Part shown: in pieces, positions 1-5,047 of the stretch
Layout of the letters: every line of letters begins with the position of its first letter
How positions within the stretch are numbered: the stretch's first letter is position 1
Assembly (NCBI GenBank): GCA_014238195.1
Contig: JABABO010000368.1
Coordinates: 1 to 5,618 of the forward strand
From: Kordiimonadaceae bacterium
GTDB taxonomy: Bacteria > Pseudomonadota > Alphaproteobacteria > Sphingomonadales > Kordiimonadaceae
Length of the DNA: 5,618 bases
Direction: 5' to 3'
The notes under the pieces: generated by a model
Told to the model about the DNA's origin: nothing
Databases searched by the model: none
What the model saw: only the letters and a program-made list of their open reading frames with translations
Made by a program: the position numbers and the translations under genes

Positions 1-1045
1 AGGCACCCAGCAGGGCCATGTGAATAGTAAAGGCAAGCGCACATAGCCCAGCATTTGTACAAATATTTGAAGTCGCTTTTTCGCGGCGAATATGTTGCTC
101 CCGCGTTGAAAGCGTTAGCACAAAACCACGCTTACCATTTGCGTCCACTGTTTCACCGCAAAGCCGCCCTGGCATTTGCCGAACATATTTTTGATTTGTA
201 GCAAAAATCCCAACATATGGCCCACCAAAATTAAGACCATTACCAATACTTTGGCCTTCACCAACCACAATATCCGCCCCCATTTCGCCAGGGCTTTTAA
301 TCAGGCCAAGGCTGATAATTTCAGTGACACACACAATCAATAAAGCTTTTTTTGCGTGCGCCACTTCGGCGACTTTACTCAGATCAAGGACCGAACCAAA
401 AACACCCGGGTTCTGTACGATAACGCAGCTTGTCGTATCGTCGATCGCATCAATCGCGGCTTGCAGTTCAGCTATCGGGTCGGCTGGGTTTGGCGCTAAT
501 AGCACAAGTTCGTCATCTGTATACTGGGTTACCGCTTCACATACACTTCGGTAATGTGCATGCAGACTGCCAGCAATGACCGCACGTTTTTTGCGGGTGA
601 CACGCCGTGCCATCAAAATTGCTTCCCCGCACGCTGTCGAACCATCATACATTGATGCATTTGAGACATCCATACCAGTGAGTTCAGCGACTTGAGTTTG
701 GAATTCGAACACTGACTGCAATGTGCCCTGCGCGATTTCTGGCTGGTACGGCGTATAAGCGGTTAAAAATTCACCGCGCTGTATCAAATGGTCAACACTG
801 GCTGGCACATGGTGCTTGTATGCCCCAGCGCCAACAAAAAATGGCCCATCACTTGCGCTGACATTTTTAGCAGCCAAACGGGTCATATGGCGTTCAACAG
901 CTATTTCAGTTTGATGGGGTGGTAAATCTATGTCGGCATTCAATGCAAAGCTTGGAACATCTTTGAATAAATCATCAATGCTCGCTACGCCAATTTTATG
1001 GAGCATGCTTTGGCGGTCTTCATCTGTTAGCGGCAAGTAGCGCAT
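1..1045 (-). CDS. gcvPA: Glycine dehydrogenase (decarboxylating) subunit 1, GcvPA; 3' end cut by window edge
   Basis: This is the N-terminal half of the split P-protein of the glycine cleavage system. With GcvPB it decarboxylates glycine and passes the aminomethyl group to lipoyl-GcvH. I translated 348 residues from ATG 1045-1043; the family is usually about 450 residues, so roughly 100 C-terminal residues lie beyond the left edge. The start is supported by GGAG seven bases upstream and by the typical opening MRYLPLTDEDRQSML. Family-like blocks are visible: AYTPYQPEIAQG (96-107), SMYDGSTA (131-138), QNPGVFG (211-217), FGGP (273-276) and REQHIRREKATSNICTN (315-331). In split P-proteins the PLP-binding lysine is on GcvPB, so its absence here is normal. 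It follows gcvH by 51 bp in the same operon and should share the upstream glycine riboswitch. The reading frame is intact throughout. The split form, rather than full-length GcvP, is inferred from the start and the sequence resemblance; the truncation prevents direct proof. Confidence 0.95.
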   Translation of the reverse strand, partial: MRYLPLTDEDRQSMLHKIGVASIDDLFKDVPSFALNADIDLPPHQTEIAVERHMTRLAAKNVSASDGPFFVGAGAYKHHVPASVDHLIQRGEFLTAYTPYQPEIAQGTLQSVFEFQTQVAELTGMDVSNASMYDGSTACGEAILMARRVTRKKRAVIAGSLHAHYRSVCEAVTQYTDDELVLLAPNPADPIAELQAAIDAIDDTTSCVIVQNPGVFGSVLDLSKVAEVAHAKKALLIVCVTEIISLGLIKSPGEMGADIVVGEGQSIGNGLNFGGPYVGIFATNQKYVRQMPGRLCGETVDANGKRGFVLTLSTREQHIRREKATSNICTNAGLCALAFTIHMALLGA

Positions 1046-1096
1046 GCCTTGTCTCCGTTCCTTAACAATCATCTGATGGTGGTTGATCTCAAAAAA

Positions 1097-1468
1097 CTAT
1101 TCTAAGCCAGCAATAAAGGCTAAATAACCATCTTCATCAAGCAGTTCCTCTAATTCTGAAGCATCCGCAATTGTCATTTTAAAGAAATAGCCATCACTGG
1201 TTGGGGCTGTGTTCACAAGATCTGGTGCGCCTTCAAGTGCCTCATTCACCATAATAATATCACCCGTGATGGGGGCGTATACCTCGCTCGCAGCTTTGAC
1301 TGATTCGACAACCGCGACTTCATCCCCTTTGGCGTAAGCGGCACCCACCTCAGGCACCTCAACAAACACAACATCACCCAACGCTTTTTGGGCATAATCC
1401 GTAATGCCGACGGTCGCAGTGTTACCCTCAACAAGTATCCATTCGTGATCTTCAGAATATTTCATCAT
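1097..1468 (-). CDS. gcvH: Glycine cleavage system H protein (lipoyl carrier)
   Basis: This is the small cytoplasmic lipoyl carrier that shuttles the aminomethyl group between the P, T and L proteins. It has 123 residues, close to the usual 125-130. The lipoylation motif VESVKAASEVYAP is clear, with the modified lysine at K58. The N-terminal block YSEDHEWI and the segment GITDYAQKALGDVVFVEVPE (21-40) are typical. The C-terminal block reads SDGYFFKM (91-98) where many homologues have GEGWLIKI; this is a modest variation that keeps an aromatic residue. Two adjacent ATG codons are possible starts. Both lie behind AGGGGA, about 6 or 9 bases away, and I chose the first. The gene lies 30 bp downstream of gcvT and 51 bp upstream of gcvPA, which fits a gcvT-gcvH-gcvPA operon. 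A 62-residue frame inside it is a shadow. Confidence 0.97.
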   Translation of the reverse strand: MMKYSEDHEWILVEGNTATVGITDYAQKALGDVVFVEVPEVGAAYAKGDEVAVVESVKAASEVYAPITGDIIMVNEALEGAPDLVNTAPTSDGYFFKMTIADASELEELLDEDGYLAFIAGLE

Positions 1469-1498
1469 TATTTTTCCCCTAATTGATGATCAATAATT

Positions 1499-2638
1499 TT
1501 ACGATGCGCTTTTACGCTTATAGTTTTGCTTAACAAACGGTGTTGCTGCAACCTTTGCTGGATGAGCTTTGCCGCGAATAATTAATTGAATCTCAGTGTC
1601 TTTCTCCGCAAATATGGTGGGGACAAATCCCATCGCAACAGGTCCGCCAACTGTAGGGCCAAACCCACCGCTGGTGACAAGGCCAATTTCTTTACCGTTC
1701 CTATCAGCTATGACAGTGCCTTCACGTGCAGGGGTGCGACCAATTGGTTTAATGCCAACACGGATTTTGGATGGGCCGCCCGCTAATTCATTTAGAATAC
1801 GCTTAGAACCGATAAAATCACCAGATTCACGGCGTTTTTTTCCTAGGGCAAAAGTCACATCTGCTTCGACGGGACTAATATCCCCGTTGAAGTCATGCCC
1901 AGATAGGCAAAGCCCAGCTTCAAGACGTAAGCTATCCCGCGCACCAAGGCCAATCCATTCAACACCGCCAAACGCCAGCAAGCGTTTGCAAAAGTCTGGT
2001 GCCTCGTCAGCAGGAATTGAAATTTCAAAACCATCTTCGCCCGTGTAGCCAGACCGCGAAACCCAACAGACGACACCTTCCAGCGTAATCATCGTGGCTT
2101 CCATGAAATTCAACTCACTAGCTTCTGGTGCAAGGGAGGCTAATATTTCACCTGCTTTCGGTCCTTGCAAAGCCACCAATGCCCTGTCTTCTAGGGGTTC
2201 TAACGCAATGCGGTCCCCTAGTTTTTCTTCTAATATTTTATAATCTTTGTCTTTGAAGGCTGCGTTCACCACAACATATAACATGCCATCAGGTTCAAAT
2301 GTACGGGTGACCATCAAGTCATCTTCAATACCGCCTGTGTCATTGAGTAATAAGGTATAACGCATTTTTCCTGGCTTTAAGACCTTTAGTGCACCTGGCA
2401 TCAGTTGCTCGATCACAGCGGCAGGATCAGACCCATCGGTAGAACGAATAGTGCATTGTCCCATATGACTAACATCAAACAATCCTGCGCTTTCGCGGCA
2501 AAAGACATGTTCCTTCATAATACCAAGCGGGTATTGCACAGGCATTGCATAGCCAGCAAAAGGCACCATTTTGCCACCCGCTTCAACATGTAAATCATAT
2601 AGGGGGGTCTTTAGAAGGTCTGTACCAAGGTCATTCAT
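1499..2638 (-). CDS. gcvT: Aminomethyltransferase, glycine cleavage T protein
   Basis: The T protein releases ammonia from the aminomethyl-lipoyl arm of GcvH and transfers the methylene group to tetrahydrofolate, giving 5,10-methylene-THF. It has 379 residues, slightly longer than the roughly 364 of E. coli. Visible family motifs are TPLYDLHVEAGGKMVPFAGY (11-30), FDVSHMGQ (54-61), GGIEDDLMV (102-110, with the conserved acidic pair D106/D107 that includes the expected catalytic Asp), LQGP (157-160), SGYTGEDGFEI (196-206) and GLGARDSLRLEAGLCLSGHD (230-249). The C-terminal beta-barrel domain contains GLVTSGGFGPTVGGPVAMGFV (319-339). The glycine-cleavage assignment, rather than dimethylglycine or sarcosine metabolism, is supported by gcvH and gcvPA downstream and a glycine riboswitch upstream. 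The ATG at 2638 has GGAG eight bases upstream. It is the first gene after the roughly 280-nt leader. The bases around its start codon are complementary to an upstream leader segment (see the leader entry). Confidence 0.97.
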   Translation of the reverse strand: MNDLGTDLLKTPLYDLHVEAGGKMVPFAGYAMPVQYPLGIMKEHVFCRESAGLFDVSHMGQCTIRSTDGSDPAAVIEQLMPGALKVLKPGKMRYTLLLNDTGGIEDDLMVTRTFEPDGMLYVVVNAAFKDKDYKILEEKLGDRIALEPLEDRALVALQGPKAGEILASLAPEASELNFMEATMITLEGVVCWVSRSGYTGEDGFEISIPADEAPDFCKRLLAFGGVEWIGLGARDSLRLEAGLCLSGHDFNGDISPVEADVTFALGKKRRESGDFIGSKRILNELAGGPSKIRVGIKPIGRTPAREGTVIADRNGKEIGLVTSGGFGPTVGGPVAMGFVPTIFAEKDTEIQLIIRGKAHPAKVAATPFVKQNYKRKSAS

Positions 2639-2709
2639 TAGCTAGGCTCCAGTTCTTAGGGTCAAACAGAATGACCAAGCCACATAAGCAGCAAAACGGT
2701 CATCACCCC
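2639..2709 (-). promoter_or_regulatory. Probable expression platform between glycine aptamer 2 and gcvT
   Basis: This 71-nt leader segment separates the second aptamer from the gcvT ATG. There is no hairpin followed by a U-run, so an intrinsic terminator is not supported and translational control is more likely. Read on the transcript, GGUCAUUC (2676-2669) has two possible partners. One is AUGACC just after aptamer 2 (2703-2698), forming 6 bp plus a possible G-U pair around a roughly 21-nt loop. The other is GAAUGACC (2636-2629), an 8-bp perfect match that begins at the G of the gcvT AUG and covers codons 2-4. The two helices exclude each other. The segment also holds a 13-codon open frame, AUG 2703 to UGA 2662 (MTVLLLMWLGHSV), behind GAGGGGG, whose GAG lies in the 3' strand of aptamer-2 P1. 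The gcvT ribosome site GGAG is at 2650-2647. The pairings are seen in the sequence; their use as a switch is inference. Confidence 0.45.
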
Positions 2710-2900
2710 CTCTGTCATGGAACCTGAGAGATTTCACTGAGTCACTGCTTAGCGTCATGACCAGCTTACCCCGTCGGTGAGAAGCATACACTTCTGCTTT
2801 CCAGAGTGTCCAATAACCTGCGGTCCTTGGTACCTGAGAGTTTCCGAGGCGGTTGCTCCTTCGGTGCTGTATGATCAGCTCTCCCGCAGTGTTATTACAC
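2710..2900 (-). promoter_or_regulatory. Tandem (two-aptamer) glycine riboswitch in the gcvT leader
   Basis: Two glycine aptamers lie in series on the minus strand upstream of gcvT. Aptamer 1 spans 2889-2818, closed by P1 CUGCGG (2889-2884) with CCGCAG (2823-2818). It carries the conserved cores CACCGAAGGAGCAA (2866-2853) and CUCUCAGGUACC (2840-2829), then AAGGACCG. Aptamer 2 spans 2806-2710, closed by CUCUG with CAGAG (2714-2710). It carries CACCGACGGGGUAAG (2779-2765) and UCUCUCAGGUUCC (2731-2719). Its P3 arm includes CUGGUCA pairing with UGACUCAG, with one bulged base. Leader GUGUAAUAAC (2900-2891) can pair with linker GUUAUUGGACAC (2817-2806), matching the known leader-linker P0 kink-turn. 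Riboswitches of this class usually turn gcv operons on when glycine is high, and the three downstream genes fit that. The fold was made by eye. A competing 6-bp hairpin, UACACA with UGUGUA (2912-2896), shares bases with P0. Confidence 0.95.
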
Positions 2901-2924
2901 AAAGTCTGTGTAGGACTGCTACAG

Positions 2925-2952
2925 ATCATAGGCAATTTCGCAGGACTGTCAA
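2925..2952 (-). promoter_or_regulatory. Sigma70-type promoter for the gcvT-gcvH-gcvPA operon
   Basis: On the minus strand a perfect -35 hexamer TTGACA (2952-2947) is followed after 16 bp by TATGAT (2930-2925), five of six matches to the -10 consensus. Transcription should start near 2920-2917, just before the first paired segment of the glycine riboswitch leader. That gives a 5' leader of about 280 nt, which is what a tandem riboswitch needs. The first three bases of the -35 box are the last three bases of the 21-bp repeat array, so the array runs directly into the promoter. The nearest A8/T8 tract lies at about -42 to -49, where an UP element would bind the alpha-subunit C-terminal domain of RNA polymerase. 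Confidence 0.75.
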
Positions 2953-3055
2953 TCAAACAAAAAAAACAGGCAATCAAACAAAAAAAACAGGCAATCAAAC
3001 AAAAAAAACAGGCAATCAAACAAAAAAAACAGGCAATCAAACAAAAAAACATAGG
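2950..3055. repeat. Tandem array of five 21-bp repeats with phased A-tracts
   Basis: Four identical 21-bp units (2950-2970, 2971-2991, 2992-3012, 3013-3033) read CAATCAAAC, then eight A, then CAGG on the plus strand. A fifth, diverged unit (3034-3055) has seven A and CATAGG. The A-tracts lie at 2959-2966, 2980-2987, 3001-3008, 3022-3029 and 3043-3049, always 21 bp apart, which is two turns of B-DNA. In-phase A-tracts are known to curve DNA. The array abuts the -35 box of the gcv promoter and occupies about -36 to -139 relative to the predicted start. Because 21 is a multiple of three, frames stay open on both strands, giving low-complexity peptides such as repeated KQKKQAI; I do not regard these as genes. 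The copy number could vary between strains through slippage. Confidence 0.9.
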
Positions 3056-3158
3056 ATTTCTAAACTGTTTCAAGGGCTTCAGATAATGACTTTTAGGGCA
3101 CTCTGCATTTTAAGCCGAATCGATCTCTAGCAACTGTGATGAGCAATCATTATTGAAC
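3056..3158. other. Intergenic spacer between nupC and the repeat array
   Basis: These 103 bp lie downstream of the nupC stop codon and upstream of the A-tract repeats. I see no gene, no RNA signature and no GC-rich hairpin followed by a U-run. The best candidate hairpin on the minus strand is a weak AAACAGTTT palindrome near 3064-3072, followed about 13 bases later by the first T7 run of the array. It is too weak to call as an intrinsic terminator. How nupC transcription ends is therefore unclear. Confidence 0.4.
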
Positions 3159-4388
3159 TTAGACAAAACTAAGAATTAAGGAGGCCATGGTCGCACTCAT
3201 TAAATTGGCGAGCGTGCCAGCTGCCAGCGCCCGCATACCAATTTTAGCAATGAAGGGTTTGCGCGCAGGGTCCAAGGCACCAAGCCCACCAAGCTGAATG
3301 GCCAAAGATGAAAAATTAGCAAACCCACACAGTGCGAATGTCACCACAGCAACCGTATGTGGGCTCATATCATTCATCTTTTGTAACATGCTGGTAAAGG
3401 CGACAAATTCATTCAAAATCAACTTTTGACCAACCAGGTTTCCGGCAACTGCTGTTTCTGCCCATGGCACCCCCATTACATAAAGCAAAGGCGAAAAGAC
3501 TGTACCCAAAATCAGTTCTAAGGACAAATCTGCCCCGACCAAACTGCCAACCCAGCCCAGTAAACCATTCAACAGGGCAATCAGGGCAACAAACGCTAAC
3601 AGCATCGCACCAATATTACCGACAAGTTTTAGGCCAATGGTAGCACCTTCGGCAGCCGCTTCGATCAAGTTACTGGCTTTTTTACCGTCTTCATCAACAA
3701 TTTCAATATTGAGAACATCAATATCTTCTGCATTTTGATCATCCGTTGTTGGCATAATAATCTTTGCCATTAATATCCCGCCTGGGGCCGACATAAAGGC
3801 TGCGGCAATTAAATAATTGAGCGGTATCCCCATTGCCGCATAACCCACCAAAACGGACCCAGCGACCGACGACATGCCTACAACCATCAGCGTGAAAAAC
3901 TGTTGATCGCTCAAGCCTTTAATATAAGGTCTAATCACAACGGGGGCTTCGGTTTGGCTCACAAAAATATTCGACGCTGCACCAAGCGCTTCAATTTTGG
4001 TAATGGCGGTTACTTTGGCAATAAAGCCGCCAATAATTTGCGCCACCCACTGCATAATGTGTAGATGATACAGGACAGACATCAACGCCGACATAAAAAT
4101 GCTCACGGGGAAGACATGCACCAGAAAGATAAACCCGATATTGGACGGATCACCCAGTGGGCCAAAAACAAAAACAATGCCTGCCGTCGAATAAGTAATC
4201 ATTGATGACACACCTGAGGCTAACCCACCCAGAACACGACTGCCGATGTCGGTATAAAGCGTAAAGCCTGCAAAGAAAAATTGCAATGCAAAGGCTGCCA
4301 AGACTGTACGCAGTGATATGGCTTTGCGGTTGGTTGACACCGTAACAGCCAGTCCAAGAAGGAATATAATCCCGATGATGCTAATCAT
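3159..4388 (-). CDS. nupC: Concentrative nucleoside transporter (CNT / NupC family)
   Basis: This is an inner-membrane carrier that takes up nucleosides with a cation (Na+ or H+; the sequence alone does not settle which). It has 409 residues, the usual length for bacterial CNTs. Family hallmarks are SQTEAPVVIRPY (144-155, equivalent to the QTE nucleoside-site motif), GQKLILNEFVAF (320-331, the CNT signature G-x-K-x3-N-E-F-V-A) and CGFANFSSLAIQLGGLG (354-370, with N358 and S361 in the second binding motif). Hydrophobic segments occupy most of the chain, starting at residues 2-18, with a hydrophilic loop at about 213-240 (PTTDDQNAEDIDVLN and onward). It starts 18 bp after the cdd stop, behind AAGGA about 11 bases upstream, so it is co-transcribed with cdd. 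Pairing with cytidine deaminase suggests pyrimidine nucleoside uptake, which is an inference from context. The gene symbol is by family; specificity could differ from that of E. coli NupC. Confidence 0.93.
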   Translation of the reverse strand: MISIIGIIFLLGLAVTVSTNRKAISLRTVLAAFALQFFFAGFTLYTDIGSRVLGGLASGVSSMITYSTAGIVFVFGPLGDPSNIGFIFLVHVFPVSIFMSALMSVLYHLHIMQWVAQIIGGFIAKVTAITKIEALGAASNIFVSQTEAPVVIRPYIKGLSDQQFFTLMVVGMSSVAGSVLVGYAAMGIPLNYLIAAAFMSAPGGILMAKIIMPTTDDQNAEDIDVLNIEIVDEDGKKASNLIEAAAEGATIGLKLVGNIGAMLLAFVALIALLNGLLGWVGSLVGADLSLELILGTVFSPLLYVMGVPWAETAVAGNLVGQKLILNEFVAFTSMLQKMNDMSPHTVAVVTFALCGFANFSSLAIQLGGLGALDPARKPFIAKIGMRALAAGTLANLMSATMASLILSFV

Positions 4389-4406
4389 AGTCTTTCAGTT
4401 CCTTTT

Positions 4407-4898
4407 TTATTGCGGCTTTTTGGCTTTATAGTTCTTGGTCTTGTTCAATGATAAATCATGGGGGCCAAACGCTAGGGGTAACAAGGATTGTATAGGGCTT
4501 GAATGCAATAATTTTCCAGATTTATTGACAAGATGCACCCGGGTATTTGCGTCAGCGAACTCGTTGATTTTTTGGCGGCACCCCCCACACGGGGCGCAAA
4601 GATTATCTAAAGGCCCCACCACAACAATATGATCAATAATCGGTACGTGGTCCGCATCCCCTGATGCCCCACAAACCATTGCGGCAATCGCATTAGATTC
4701 CGCGCAGGCCCCAAGTGGATACGCTGCGTTTTCAACATTACAGCCCCTAAATTTTTCACCGCTTTGTGTTATAAGCGCCGTTCCAACAGAAAAGCCAGAG
4801 TATGGTACATAAGCATTTTTTTGCGCATCAATTGCAAGATCAGTCAATTCGCGTAATATTGAAACACTAATCACTTCATCTGGGTTATTATCAAGCAT
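4407..4898 (-). CDS. cdd: Cytidine deaminase (small, probably tetrameric zinc type)
   Basis: The enzyme deaminates cytidine and deoxycytidine to uridine and deoxyuridine in pyrimidine salvage, in the cytoplasm. The core motifs are complete: YVPYSGFSVGTAL (30-42), GCNVENAAYPLGACAESNAI (52-71) with ribose-contacting N54 and E56, zinc ligand C65 and catalytic E67, then PCGGCRQ (103-109) with zinc ligands C104 and C107. Three cysteine ligands mark the short homotetrameric class rather than the E. coli dimer. At 163 residues it is longer than the usual 130-140. After the normal end SLLPLAFGPHDL (138-149) comes a basic tail, SLNKTKNYKAKKPQ, of unknown role. The ATG at 4898 has AAGGAA five bases upstream. 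A small hairpin, GCCTT/AAGGC (4915-4929), sits just upstream of the ribosome site. It is the first gene of a two-gene unit with nupC and is divergent from upp. Confidence 0.95.
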   Translation of the reverse strand: MLDNNPDEVISVSILRELTDLAIDAQKNAYVPYSGFSVGTALITQSGEKFRGCNVENAAYPLGACAESNAIAAMVCGASGDADHVPIIDHIVVVGPLDNLCAPCGGCRQKINEFADANTRVHLVNKSGKLLHSSPIQSLLPLAFGPHDLSLNKTKNYKAKKPQ

Positions 4899-4939
4899 GT
4901 TTGTTCCTTATCCAGCCTTTTTTGAAGGCCGTGAACCCA

Positions 4940-4967
4940 TTGATACAGTGTCAGCTAATTCCGTCAA
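4940..4967 (-). promoter_or_regulatory. Candidate promoter for cdd-nupC
   Basis: On the minus strand TTGACG (4967-4962) and TATCAA (4945-4940) are separated by 16 bp, matching the consensus hexamers at five and four positions. Transcription would start about 35-40 bp before the cdd ATG. It is one half of a back-to-back arrangement with the upp promoter candidate. The -10 match is only fair, so this is a moderate guess. Confidence 0.4.
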
Positions 4968-4992
4968 GCATGTGTTGCATATGATCGTACTT
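4968..4992. other. Core of the divergent cdd/upp intergenic region
   Basis: These 25 bp lie between the two candidate -35 boxes. They contain a near direct repeat, GCATGTG (4968-4974) and GCATATG (4977-4983), nine bp apart, the second overlapping the palindrome CATATG. The position would suit a regulator of both pyrimidine-salvage units, but the repeat is short and could be chance. The rest of the 149-bp gap (4899-5047) holds only the two promoter candidates, a short hairpin before cdd and the ribosome sites. Confidence 0.2.
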
Positions 4993-5020
4993 TTGGTGCA
5001 AGCTGTTCGAAATTTAGATT
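4993..5020 (+). promoter_or_regulatory. Candidate promoter for upp
   Basis: TTGGTG (4993-4998) and TAGATT (5015-5020) are 16 bp apart, with three to four consensus matches in each hexamer. The predicted start near 5027 leaves a leader of about 20 nt before the upp ATG. The matches are weak. An isolated TATGAT at 4980-4985 is an alternative -10 but has no convincing -35. Confidence 0.3.
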
Positions 5021-5047
5021 CTTTACAAGCTTCGCGGAATACAGACC

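Noticed and set aside
324..554. A 76-codon plus-strand frame rich in Ser and Ala.
   Set aside because: It lies antisense within the intact gcvPA reading frame and has no ribosome site or family resemblance.
1596..2048. A 150-codon plus-strand frame opposite gcvT, plus smaller frames at 1586-1786 and 1855-2076.
   Set aside because: gcvT is complete with all family motifs on the minus strand; these frames are shadows with no recognisable features.
2669..2703. Intrinsic terminator as riboswitch output.
   Set aside because: The possible stem has a loop of about 21 nt and is not followed by a run of U, so transcription termination is not supported here.
2950..3055. CRISPR array.
   Set aside because: The units are contiguous 21-bp tandem copies with no unique spacers and no palindromic repeat.
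2642..3073. A 143-codon open frame on the minus strand (MKQFRNPMFFC... with repeated FFCLIAC) and overlapping plus-strand frames at 2777-3130 and 2853-3086 with repeated Lys/Gln.
   Set aside because: They run through the 21-bp DNA repeats and the glycine riboswitch. They stay open only because the repeat length is a multiple of three, and they show no protein-family resemblance.
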